Assembly (NCBI GenBank): GCA_958438125.1
Contig: CAUBQN010000010.1
Location: 1-25,417 of the forward strand
DNA length: 25,417 nucleotides
Direction of reading: 5' to 3'
Source of the DNA: an uncultured Collinsella sp.
Lineage (GTDB): Bacteria > Actinomycetota > Coriobacteriia > Coriobacteriales > Coriobacteriaceae
Both the position numbers and the translations under genes were made by a program. The notes beneath the pieces are model-generated. The model was given only the letters and a program-made list of their open reading frames with translations, was not told the DNA's origin and did not search any database. This document shows, in pieces, positions 1-7,550 of this stretch; the stretch's first letter is position 1, and each line of letters starts with the position of its first letter.

Positions 1-46
1 TGTGGGACATAATAATCAGGTTTGTTTGCCCCGCGTGCATAAGATT

Positions 47-76
47 TGGGACAAACACTCCTGGTATTTTGTCCCA
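47..76. promoter_or_regulatory. Inverted repeat upstream of the Rrf2 gene (candidate operator)
   Basis: The arms TGGGACAAA (47-55) and TTTGTCCCA (68-76) form a perfect 9-bp inverted repeat with a 12-bp spacer. A third half-site, TGGGACAT, lies at 3-10. The repeat ends 20 bp before the ATG of the Rrf2-type regulator and just upstream of its ribosome site. Rrf2 regulators often control their own genes, so an autoregulatory operator is a reasonable inference. The arms have no T-run after them, so a terminator is less likely. Confidence 0.45.
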
Positions 77-96
77 GCAACGATGGGAGGGTAGGT

Positions 97-528
97 ATGC
101 TCATTTCTTCCAAGGGCCGCTATGCCCTCCGGCTGATGATCTATATCGCGGCGCTCGGCGACGCCGAGGGCAAGATTGCCCTGCGCGAGGTTGCCGACCG
201 CGAGCATATCTCGCAAAAGTATTTGGAGCAGCTGGTTCGTCCGCTTATGAAGGCTGGCCTGCTTAAGAGCGTGCGCGGCAAGGGCGGCGGCTACATGATG
301 GCCAAGGATCCCTCCGAGGTACGTGCGGGTGACATCCTGCGCGCCGTCGAGGGCAGCACGGCGCCCGTGGCGTGCGACGGCATCGACAACAGCTGCACCC
401 GCAGCGATTTGTGCTCGACCGTCAAGTTCTGGCGCGGTCTGGACGACGTGATCGAAAAATACGTCGACGGCGTGACGTTGGCCGACCTAGCCGCCGTTCC
501 CGAGATCAACTTTGACATTAAGCTGTAA
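97..528 (+). CDS. Rrf2-family transcriptional regulator, probably Fe-S binding
   Basis: This 143-residue protein begins MLISSKGRYALRLM, the typical opening of the Rrf2/IscR winged-helix family. A helix-turn-helix with the signature HISQKYLEQL lies at about residues 37-46, followed by the wing motif GKGGGY at 61-66. Cysteines C93, C100 and C106 sit where IscR and NsrR bind an iron-sulfur cluster; the spacing here is C-X6-C-X5-C. A redox- or iron-sensing repressor is therefore likely, although its targets are not evident. The ATG at 97 is chosen because GGGAGGG at 85-91 is well placed; an in-frame start at 46 would add residues unlike the family. The MntA-HepT genes follow 9 bp after the stop and could be co-transcribed. 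Confidence 0.93.
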   Translation: MLISSKGRYALRLMIYIAALGDAEGKIALREVADREHISQKYLEQLVRPLMKAGLLKSVRGKGGGYMMAKDPSEVRAGDILRAVEGSTAPVACDGIDNSCTRSDLCSTVKFWRGLDDVIEKYVDGVTLADLAAVPEINFDIKL

Positions 529-537
529 GGGCTGCAA

Positions 538-825
538 ATGACATCTCTCGACAAGGTGTACAAGCAAATCGAAGTTTTTGCTCTGGAATGTGACGCCGAG
601 AAGGTCGTGTTGTTTGGTTCTCGTGCTCGAGGCGACAACTTGCCCAAGAGCGATATTGACATCGCCGTAGCAGGTTGCCGGGATTTCGGCCGTTTCTCAT
701 ATTTGATCGAGGAACATCTTGATACTCTTTTAGATGTAGATGTCGTCAATCTCGACGAGTCCCTATCGCAGCAATTGCTCGATGAGATTGCCAGGGATGG
801 TGTGATTCTGTATGAAAAAATATGA
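538..825 (+). CDS. mntA: MntA-type minimal nucleotidyltransferase antitoxin
   Basis: This 95-residue protein is a minimal nucleotidyltransferase of the DNA polymerase beta superfamily. The catalytic signature GS-X10-DXD is exact: G27-S28, then D39 and D41 in SDIDIAV. A third acidic residue is probably D68 in DVDVVNLD. In the characterised MntA-HepT (type VII) systems this enzyme transfers AMP groups from ATP to a tyrosine of the HEPN toxin and so neutralises it. The reading frame overlaps the start of the next gene by 14 bp, which indicates translational coupling. The gene starts 9 bp after the Rrf2 gene. Family and pairing are clear from motifs; activity of this copy is inferred. Confidence 0.92.
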   Translation: MTSLDKVYKQIEVFALECDAEKVVLFGSRARGDNLPKSDIDIAVAGCRDFGRFSYLIEEHLDTLLDVDVVNLDESLSQQLLDEIARDGVILYEKI

Positions 826-1231
826 GAACTTTGTTAGCGCCTTGGCGAATCTTGAGGATGCGCCCAATCAGGATCTCAACAATGATTTTGTTCAGAGTGG
901 ATTAATTAATAAGTTCAATCTTCAATTTGAACTGAGCTGGAAGCTCCTTAAGCGTCTGCTCGAGTATGAGGGCGCCACGCTTGCCGCGTCGGGGTCTCCT
1001 CGTGCCATCTTGAAGGAGTCGTACCGATTCTACGACTTTATTGATGAGGCGGCCTGGCTAGACATGCTCAGAGACCGCAATACGAACGTCCATATCTACG
1101 ACAACAAGCTCGCTCAAGATTTGATTCAGCGCATCTTGAACGTCTATATCCCCGCTTTCTGTCAGTTGAGGGACGGGCTGATGGAGCGATACGGCGAGCT
1201 TCTGATGGCGCCCGACGACCAGTTTGTTTAA
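812..1231 (+). CDS. hepT: HepT-type HEPN ribonuclease toxin (HI0074-like)
   Basis: This 139-residue, mostly helical protein matches the nucleotidyltransferase-substrate-binding (HI0074) branch of the HEPN superfamily. The RNase motif R-X4-H-X-Y is present as RNTNVHIY, with R89, H94 and Y96. In studied HepT toxins R and H are needed for RNA cleavage and the tyrosine is the residue AMPylated by MntA. The upstream part, with FELSWKLLKRLLE at about 39-51 and SPRAILKESYRFYDFID at about 62-78, is typical of the family. The start overlaps the mntA stop by 14 bp. All key residues and the full length are kept, so the module is probably functional. It may act in plasmid or phage-type stability, or in defence. 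Confidence 0.92.
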   Translation: MKKYENFVSALANLEDAPNQDLNNDFVQSGLINKFNLQFELSWKLLKRLLEYEGATLAASGSPRAILKESYRFYDFIDEAAWLDMLRDRNTNVHIYDNKLAQDLIQRILNVYIPAFCQLRDGLMERYGELLMAPDDQFV

Positions 1232-1273
1232 TTCCTTAAGATTTCGCGGAAGGTTGTTGCCGTTTACCGAGGG

Positions 1274-1289
1274 GTTGTTGTGCAACAAC
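1274..1289. promoter_or_regulatory. Short palindrome before the surface-protein gene
   Basis: GTTGTTG (1274-1280) and CAACAAC (1283-1289) form a perfect 7-bp inverted repeat with a TG centre. It overlaps a weak possible -35 element, TTGTGC at 1278, followed 17 bp later by AATACT at 1301, so it could be an operator for the secreted-protein gene at 1359. The inner 10-mer GTTGTGCAAC recurs in reverse complement at 3210-3219, just beyond that gene's terminator. Function is inferred from position only. Confidence 0.3.
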
Positions 1290-1358
1290 GGACGAGCTGC
1301 AATACTGATTCTATCTTTGCAAACTGCACTTTAACTACACCAATGCAGGGAGGATCTT

Positions 1359-3140
1359 ATGCAGCCCAAGCATTCTGCTATTGTCGCGGGTCTGACGCTG
1401 GCGCTTTCGTTTGGCGCCGTTTCCGCGCCGGCACCCGCCGCTGCCGAGGAGCCCACGCCAGGCGTTGCCTCGGATGCCACCGATATCGATAAGGGTCTCT
1501 ACACCCAGCAGTCCTTCTCGGGCGTGCTGAGGTCGGTCCAGGGCGTTTCGTTTGTCAACGTGACTACCGAGATGAAGTACTTTACCAAGTACGAGAGCCA
1601 TGGTAACTACAACCAGGGCTTTTCGTATGGTGACGGCTACAACGCGCTGGGCTATTACCAGTTCGACCGCCGTTGGTCGCTCATTCCGTTTATGAAGCAG
1701 GTCTACAACTACAGCCCCGAAAAATACAGCATGCTCAAGGATGCGATTGATCGCGGCAGCGAGATTTCCAACGCGAGCAATGCCATGTACGAGAACGACC
1801 AGCTTACCGAGCTGGGCCGTATTGCACAGGAGGCCTTCCAGGGTGCTTATAACACCGATCCTGCTGAGTTTTCGGCTCTGCAGGATGCGTATGCGTACAA
1901 CTCGTACTATGCGGTGACCGAGGCGTGGCTTAAGAGCGCTCTTGGCATTGACATCTCCGGCCGCGCCGATTGCGTCAAGGGTATGGTGTGGAGCATCACC
2001 AACATGTGCGGTACCGGTGGCTGCAGAGACTTCTTCCGCTGGGCGAATCTTTCCAACGATATGTCCGACCGCGAGTTTGCGACGGCGCTCTCCAATAGCG
2101 TGGTCAACAATGTCGCCACCAAGTTTTCAAGTCAGCCCCAGTATCATGAGGGCTGGAAGAACCGCTACCGCAACGAGCTGAAGGACTGCTTGGTTTATAT
2201 CGCCGAGGACGAGGCCGCTGCCGCTGCGACGCCCGTGCAGCCCGAGCCTGCGCCGGCGCCCTCGCCGACACCTGATTCGAATGACGGCTCGAGTGACGAT
2301 GCCAACGATGACAGGATGGATGCGCCCTCGACCGATGCTGACGGTAATGGCTCTGCTGGTGGCACTACCAACGACGGCTCTACCTCGAACGGCTCCGATT
2401 CGAACGGCTCTGCTGCGAGCGATTCGCCTTCAAGCTCTGCCGGCAATACGGACAGCGACGCTTCTGGTTCGACCGACGCTGGCACCTCTAACTCATCTAC
2501 CGGCTCGAGCGATTCGTCCGTTGACACCGGCTCTAACAACGGCTCCGGCTCTGACACGACCCCTGATTCCGATGCTTCCAAGGACGACTCGAATAAGGCG
2601 CCGGACGCTCCCGTTGCTTCGCCGGACAAGAAGCCTTCTTTCTCCGAGCAGCTTGGTTCTACGCTGGGTTCTTCGCTGATGGCTGGCGTCAATAACGGCT
2701 CGGCCCAGAACAAGGACAACTCTGATCAGGTTTCCACGGAAAAGACCGAAGCCGCAAAGGGCGACTCCAAGGACAAGGCTTCCGAGAAGGCTGAATCCGA
2801 TAAGGGTCCTAGCTCTGATGAGAAGGGCGACAAGTCCGGTCAGAAGAAGGACGAGAGCAAGACCGAGGGCGAAAAGAAACAGCCCGAAGACGACGACAAG
2901 AGCGGTGCTGACAACCAAGTCCAAGAGCAAAATGACTCCAAGACGGTGACCACTACAACCACGACGACTACAACGACCAAGTCATCTGGCGGTAACATGC
3001 CCAAGACGGGCGACCTTATCGTTATGGCGAGCCTTGCCAGTGCAAGCTTGGCCACGCTGGGTGCCACGTCTATTGTGAGTGGCAAGCATAAGCTCGATCA
3101 GCAAAAGAAGGCTGCTGGGCAGAACGACTCCGAGGAGTAG
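1359..3140 (+). CDS. Cell-wall-anchored secreted protein with probable lysozyme-like N-terminal domain
   Basis: The 593-residue product has a Sec signal peptide (about residues 1-30: two charged residues, a hydrophobic core, then an Ala-rich cleavage area). Residues about 70-275 form one folded domain with YESHGNY and ALGYYQFDRR, a pattern like lysozyme/transglycosylase-fold domains in which the Glu would be catalytic. This domain call is tentative. Residues about 285-420 are a Ser/Asp/Gly/Asn-rich linker, about 420-525 a Lys/Glu/Asp-rich stretch, then a run of ten threonines. The C-terminus has the sorting motif MPKTG (547-551), a hydrophobic segment and a charged tail with KHK, so sortase anchoring to peptidoglycan is expected. 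GGGAGG at 1348-1353 supports the ATG. A strong terminator follows, so it is probably monocistronic. Cell-wall remodelling or adhesion are both possible. Confidence 0.88.
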   Translation: MQPKHSAIVAGLTLALSFGAVSAPAPAAAEEPTPGVASDATDIDKGLYTQQSFSGVLRSVQGVSFVNVTTEMKYFTKYESHGNYNQGFSYGDGYNALGYYQFDRRWSLIPFMKQVYNYSPEKYSMLKDAIDRGSEISNASNAMYENDQLTELGRIAQEAFQGAYNTDPAEFSALQDAYAYNSYYAVTEAWLKSALGIDISGRADCVKGMVWSITNMCGTGGCRDFFRWANLSNDMSDREFATALSNSVVNNVATKFSSQPQYHEGWKNRYRNELKDCLVYIAEDEAAAAATPVQPEPAPAPSPTPDSNDGSSDDANDDRMDAPSTDADGNGSAGGTTNDGSTSNGSDSNGSAASDSPSSSAGNTDSDASGSTDAGTSNSSTGSSDSSVDTGSNNGSGSDTTPDSDASKDDSNKAPDAPVASPDKKPSFSEQLGSTLGSSLMAGVNNGSAQNKDNSDQVSTEKTEAAKGDSKDKASEKAESDKGPSSDEKGDKSGQKKDESKTEGEKKQPEDDDKSGADNQVQEQNDSKTVTTTTTTTTTTKSSGGNMPKTGDLIVMASLASASLATLGATSIVSGKHKLDQQKKAAGQNDSEE

Positions 3141-3173
3141 TCCCTTTCGGTTGCCCGACAACTAAAGATTCGC

Positions 3174-3213
3174 AATGGGGGCCGGTGCAGTTGCATCGGG
3201 CCCCATTTTGTTG
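3174..3213 (+). terminator. Rho-independent terminator after the surface-protein gene
   Basis: The arms AATGGGGGCCGGTGCA (3174-3189) and TGCATCGGGCCCCATT (3192-3207) pair over 16 positions with one mismatch and one G-U pair around a 2-base loop. The sequence TTG TT follows. It lies 34 bp after the stop of the anchored secreted protein. The T-run is short, but the stem is very stable. Confidence 0.85.
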
Positions 3214-3343
3214 CACAACGATTTGTTATGCCCCCTCAAAGCCTTTGTTCCTACCGTTGCCCGATGCCTTTGCACGGATCCAGCGTTGCACTTGAACTGC
3301 TCGCTACAATGGGCTTCGTGCTGCGTTTTAGGGAGAAGTTACG

Positions 3344-5140
3344 GTGTCTGAACAGGAGTATTGCAACAGTGACGATACTTTTGGCGTACGGCTTGTCAAC
3401 CATGTCGATGATGCGGTTTTGCCGGTCGGTGTGCATGATTTTGCCGATGCCATTGGTCGTTGCATGCTGGTTGACAAGACCATGTTTATTGCCGATGTGT
3501 TGGACTGCGACGCGTCCGTTGTGGTGTGCTGTCGACCCGAGGGTTTTGGCAAGAGCATGAACTTGTCGATGCTCAGGGCTTTTCTGGAGCGTCCGGCGGT
3601 CAGTCGCGCTGGTCAGCGTTTGTTTGCCGATGCTCAGATTTGGGATGCAGACGGCGGGCGCTATCGGGATGAGTACGCTTGCTATCCGGTGATATCGCTG
3701 GACTTTTCTGGCGCTGCGAGGCGTGGCGCCGCTATTGCCGACGTCGTGCGCGATGCTCTTTCGGGCGAGTGCGCTCGTCTGCTGGCGCTTTTGGAGGCTC
3801 CGGATTTAGCTCGAGACAAGGTGCGTCACATCGAACGCGTTGCGCGTGGCGCGGCGAGCGAGGATGAGGTCGCCTCGGTGCTTGGCGTGCTCATAGAGCT
3901 GCTGGAGATTGCCTGCGATGAGCAGGTTGTATTGCTCGTTGATGGGTACGATGCGGCGTGGTCTCGCCGTGCGAGCGCGAGGGACGCTTCCGACGCCGAT
4001 CCGGCAGAACTACTTGACCGTGCGCTGTTTGACGCCATTGCCACTGCGCGCGATTCGTTGCGGCTGACGTGTCTGATGGGGGAGTGTTCCGGTCCCGCCG
4101 AAGCGGCGCTTTCTTCGCGCGGCTGCTCGTATTGTCTGACGACGCCGCTGTCGGCGTGGTGTGACCGTTGGTTCGGTTTTTCGGATGCCGAGGTCGAGGC
4201 TCTGTTGAATCATGCTGGGCGCGAGGAATACCTGGATGATGCGCGTGAATGGCTCGAGGGATATCGGTTTGGCAGGGCCTATTGCTCGAGTCCAGAGCGT
4301 GTGATCGGTTTTCTGGGCCGAGGCTGCACGGCGCCTGTGCGTGCCGATCTGTATGGATATGCCGATTGTCTGAGTAGGGTAGTTGCCGGGTGGAATCTCG
4401 ACCGCCTTTCGGTCTTGTTTGATTTGCTCGAGGCCCATGGGTGCGCTGAGGTCCCGCTTTGTTTGGGCACTGCAGAGCCAGATGTCTCGCCTGACGATGG
4501 CATGTGGACAGCGCTGTATCTGTCCGGTTTTCTCACGACGGATATGACTGAGGAGCCGGAGCATGGCGATCGCCTCCGTGCTTTGCGATTGCCCAATAAC
4601 GAGCTTCGCCAGACCTTGCGTCTAGTGATTATTGAGTGGTTTGAGTGCGCTGCAGAAGACATTCGAGACGTCGATGCGTTTCGCGACGGGCTGTGCCATG
4701 GGAACGAGGATACCGTGAGGCGGGCGCTAAGCCGCATCTTAGGAGATGCGGGAATCGGTGCGACCGACCCAGATGCGCCACTGCCATATCATCTGCTCTT
4801 GCAGGGGCTCTGCTTTGGCTTGCCGGGCTATGCCAATCCTGCCTCGAGGCGAAAGTGTGGCGCGGGTCGCTGCGACATCCAGGTTTTTCCTACGGGCGCC
4901 GTGTTCGACATAGCCGATACGATCGGTATGCTCGATGAACGTCCGCTGATAACGATCAACATGATGTATGACCCCGGTGTGGATGCGCTGGGCCTGGAAT
5001 TGCTGGCCGTGCAGGCGCTGCTCGACATAGAGCGCGACGGCATCGACGAAATCCGTGTGCCGCGCCCCGGCGTGGGTCGCATGCGCTGGGGGTTCGGTTT
5101 TGATGGGCAGCATGTGGCTACGGTGTGCCAGCGGCTTTAA
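3344..5140 (+). CDS. AAA-ATPase-like protein with degenerate PD-(D/E)XK-like C-terminus
   Basis: This 598-residue protein has the N-terminal signature of the AAA-ATPase_like family (PF09820 type): LVDKTMFIADVLD at about 42-54 and the P-loop region RPEGFGKSMNLSML at about 64-77, where most relatives have RPRRFGKS. Family members usually carry a C-terminal PD-(D/E)XK nuclease-like domain. Here the corresponding tail has GAGRCDIQVFPTG, but the strand that normally carries the E-X-K residues reads TINMMY, so catalysis looks lost. The GTG start at 3344 is supported by GGGAGAAG at 3331-3338. The gene stands alone between a terminator and a convergent gene 24 bp away. The biological role of this family is not established. 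Members occur in many copies in gut bacteria. Confidence 0.8.
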   Translation: MSEQEYCNSDDTFGVRLVNHVDDAVLPVGVHDFADAIGRCMLVDKTMFIADVLDCDASVVVCCRPEGFGKSMNLSMLRAFLERPAVSRAGQRLFADAQIWDADGGRYRDEYACYPVISLDFSGAARRGAAIADVVRDALSGECARLLALLEAPDLARDKVRHIERVARGAASEDEVASVLGVLIELLEIACDEQVVLLVDGYDAAWSRRASARDASDADPAELLDRALFDAIATARDSLRLTCLMGECSGPAEAALSSRGCSYCLTTPLSAWCDRWFGFSDAEVEALLNHAGREEYLDDAREWLEGYRFGRAYCSSPERVIGFLGRGCTAPVRADLYGYADCLSRVVAGWNLDRLSVLFDLLEAHGCAEVPLCLGTAEPDVSPDDGMWTALYLSGFLTTDMTEEPEHGDRLRALRLPNNELRQTLRLVIIEWFECAAEDIRDVDAFRDGLCHGNEDTVRRALSRILGDAGIGATDPDAPLPYHLLLQGLCFGLPGYANPASRRKCGAGRCDIQVFPTGAVFDIADTIGMLDERPLITINMMYDPGVDALGLELLAVQALLDIERDGIDEIRVPRPGVGRMRWGFGFDGQHVATVCQRL

Positions 5141-5164
5141 GCGCCGAGGTGTTTCCGGCTTCCG

Positions 5165-6184
5165 TTACTCGGTGTCCTTCATGGGCGGCATGGGCTTCCA
5201 GTTGGGATCCTTGACGATCTTGCGGGCGTCCTTCATGCCTCGGCGCAGCGCCGGAATACCGGTCTTAAAGCACTTGTCAACGGCAGCCAGGCGAATGAAC
5301 TCCTTGCAGAAGGTCGCGACGTTGCCCAGACGGAACAGCACGGGGTGATAGTCGCCGTAAATCTGCATGTAGCGGGCCAGATAACCGCGGTTGCGCATGA
5401 TGTAGTAGCGGTTGGTGTCGCTCGTAGAGTTGAGCTGGCGCTTGCCGGCGATATCCCAGTTAGAGACAGCGCGGGCACGCTTGAGCACCACGTCGGCAAC
5501 AACGGCGGCGGGGAAGTGCTGGCTGGCCACGTAGCCGTAGCAGGCATCGTCGCCGTAGATGAAGAATCGCGCATCCGGCAGGCCGATCTTGTCGACCACG
5601 CGGCGCGAGAACAGGCCGCCTTCAAAGCACAACTGGTTTATGGCGCGGTAGCCCTTGGGGCCCAGGTCCCACTTAGCGATGGGGTTGGGGATACCAAGCG
5701 AAAGGATGAGCTGGTACTGCCAAAAGAAGGCGCCGCCGTCAAAGTCCAGGCGCGAACCCTGGATGACATCGTAGCGGTCGGTCCACTTGGCAAGACGCTC
5801 GATGCCTTCGGGGATGACGAGCACGTCGTCGTCCATCACCCAGAACCACTGGGCGCCCAGGTCGTAGGCGCATTTGGTGCCGGCGGAGAAGCCACCTGCA
5901 CCGCCGCCGTTTTCGAGCTGTGGTGCGTAGATGACGCGGTCAGTGCCGCCCTTCGCGTCGGGCTGTTCGATGTCGGTGCCCCACAGGTTGGCCAGGCGCT
6001 CGTTGAATGCGGTGCACATGGCCTCGGTCTCACGCGAATTCTCGTTATCGACGATCACGATGCGCCAGGGCGCTGCCGTAAGCTCGGTCATGGAGTCGAA
6101 CAAGTTGGCCAGGAGTTCCTGGCGCTTGTACGTAACGACGACAATGGCGAGCTTATCGATGGGAGCGGGAAGGGTTGAAGGCAT
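5165..6184 (-). CDS. GT2 glycosyltransferase, galactofuranosyltransferase (GlfT)-like
   Basis: The 339-residue protein is a GT-A fold family 2 enzyme. It has VVVTYKRQELL near the N-terminus, ENGGGAGGFSAG at 91-102 and the metal/nucleotide-binding triad DDD at 118-120 in WFWVMDDDV. These, together with a later NWD segment and RYYIMRNRGYL, resemble bacterial galactofuranosyltransferases of the GlfT type, which add Galf from UDP-Galf to lipid-linked or cell-wall glycans on the cytoplasmic face. The sugar is inferred. The ATG at 6184 is preferred because the protein then starts just before the first GT strand and AAAGGA lies 11 bases upstream; an in-frame extension to 6319 has no family character. 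It is divergent from the GT operon at 6441 and probably serves the same polysaccharide. Confidence 0.85.
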   Translation of the reverse strand: MPSTLPAPIDKLAIVVVTYKRQELLANLFDSMTELTAAPWRIVIVDNENSRETEAMCTAFNERLANLWGTDIEQPDAKGGTDRVIYAPQLENGGGAGGFSAGTKCAYDLGAQWFWVMDDDVLVIPEGIERLAKWTDRYDVIQGSRLDFDGGAFFWQYQLILSLGIPNPIAKWDLGPKGYRAINQLCFEGGLFSRRVVDKIGLPDARFFIYGDDACYGYVASQHFPAAVVADVVLKRARAVSNWDIAGKRQLNSTSDTNRYYIMRNRGYLARYMQIYGDYHPVLFRLGNVATFCKEFIRLAAVDKCFKTGIPALRRGMKDARKIVKDPNWKPMPPMKDTE

Positions 6185-6346
6185 GGGGCAATATATCCTT
6201 TCACGCGCGGCGGGTGAGTGCAGCGCGGAAGCTATCGAATACGTCCTTGGGACTGTCCTATTGTAAAGGCTCGGCGCACCTTGGCGGCAAGCTTTGAATA
6301 AAACGCAGGAACCTGCCATGGGCCCGCCGCATGACGTGGGGCCGCT

Positions 6347-6376
6347 TTGCCCGCAAGAGGCTCCATAGATTATATA
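6347..6376 (+). promoter_or_regulatory. Candidate sigma-70 promoter of the glycosyltransferase operon
   Basis: TTGCCC (6347-6352) and TATATA (6371-6376) are separated by 18 bp, in the 256-bp divergent gap between the minus-strand GT2 gene and the plus-strand operon. Transcription would begin near 6383, leaving a leader of about 58 bases before the TTG start at 6441. Apart from this, nothing gene-like was seen in 6185-6440. Confidence 0.4.
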
Positions 6377-6440
6377 AACGCCCGCTGGCGCGCTGACCCT
6401 TTGATACCATGAAACGACAGGTATTTCCTAAGGAGCACAT

Positions 6441-7544
6441 TTGTCTACTAACGCCTCTGGCAGCCCTGTTCTGTCGCTGCTTATTCCCATTTACAATGTT
6501 CAGCGCTACCTGCGCGAGTGCCTCGATTCCGCCCTGGCGCAGACGCTCAAGGATATTGAGATCATCTGCATTAACGACGGGTCGACCGACAACTCGCCGG
6601 CGATAATCCGCGAGTATATGGAGCGCGATGGGCGCGTCAAGATGATCGACAAGGCCAACAGCGGCTACGGCGACTCGATGAACCACGGTCTGGAGATGGC
6701 GCGTGGCAAGTACGTTGGTATCTTGGAGTCCGATGACTTTATGGCGCCCGACGCACTCGAAAAGCTTGTCTCGGCCGCCGATAGCAATAATGCCGACTTT
6801 GCGAAGGCGAACTTTGATTTCTACTGGTCTAAGCCCGAGGAGCGCCGTTCGCTGCACGAGATGTTTAAAGCCAAGGACTGTGGCAAGCCAGTGCACCCGA
6901 GCGATACGACGCAGTTCTTTAAGCAAAAGCCGTCGATTTGGTCGGCCGTGTACCGTCGCGATTTTCTTGAGCGCAACGGCATTACGTTCCTGCCGACTCC
7001 GGGGGCATCCTTTCAGGACACGTCATTTGCCTTTAAGGTGATCGCGTGCGCCGATAAGGCTATTTACCTGCACGATGCCGTGTTGTCGTATCGCCAGGAC
7101 AACGAGAATTCCTCGGTCAATTCTTCAGCTAAGGTCTTTTGCGTCAATACCGAGTATGCCGAGATTGAGCGTTGGATTCGAGAGGATTATGCCCGCGACC
7201 ACGCAAGCGGCGATGTCGCGCACATGCTCAAGTTCAACCAGCTCATTAAGTACGATTCATACATGTGGAACTACGTGCGCCTGGCGCCTAAGTTCTATAA
7301 GGAGTTCCTGGTTCAGATGGCTAAGGAATTTCAGGCGGCCTTGGACGCGGGGGAGTTTTTGCTTGACGACCTCAAACCGTGGAAGCGCGCAAATCTCGCT
7401 GCCATCCTCAAAGATCCCGAGGGCTGGGTTGACGAGCATCCGAGTTTTGCGACGGATGGTGCCTTGGGGCGTGCTAAGTATTACGCCTCGGTTGGAGGCC
7501 CAGGCGTGGTCGCCGCCTTCCTCATCGAATCGCTGAGGGGGTAG
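6441..7544 (+). CDS. GT2 glycosyltransferase (module A, first copy)
   Basis: This 367-residue GT2 enzyme starts with the N-terminal GT-A strand LSLLIPIYNV. It has NDGSTD at 45-50 and ESDDF at 96-100, the nucleotide-sugar and metal-binding region. The C-terminal third is helical and without membrane segments. It starts with TTG at 6441, supported by AAGGAG at 6430-6435; no better start exists. It is the first gene of the operon and is closely similar to the gene at 8666, including a 46-bp identical DNA stretch (6639-6684 and 8858-8903). It probably adds one sugar of a surface or capsular polysaccharide. Donor and acceptor cannot be told from sequence. Confidence 0.9.
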   Translation: MSTNASGSPVLSLLIPIYNVQRYLRECLDSALAQTLKDIEIICINDGSTDNSPAIIREYMERDGRVKMIDKANSGYGDSMNHGLEMARGKYVGILESDDFMAPDALEKLVSAADSNNADFAKANFDFYWSKPEERRSLHEMFKAKDCGKPVHPSDTTQFFKQKPSIWSAVYRRDFLERNGITFLPTPGASFQDTSFAFKVIACADKAIYLHDAVLSYRQDNENSSVNSSAKVFCVNTEYAEIERWIREDYARDHASGDVAHMLKFNQLIKYDSYMWNYVRLAPKFYKEFLVQMAKEFQAALDAGEFLLDDLKPWKRANLAAILKDPEGWVDEHPSFATDGALGRAKYYASVGGPGVVAAFLIESLRG

Positions 7545-7550
7545 GTCGGC

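Noticed and set aside
5345..6178. Plus-strand open frame of 277 codons opposite the GlfT-like gene
   Set aside because: The minus-strand protein has strong GT2 motifs over the same bases. The plus frame is Val/Ala/Gly-rich antisense sequence without a family.
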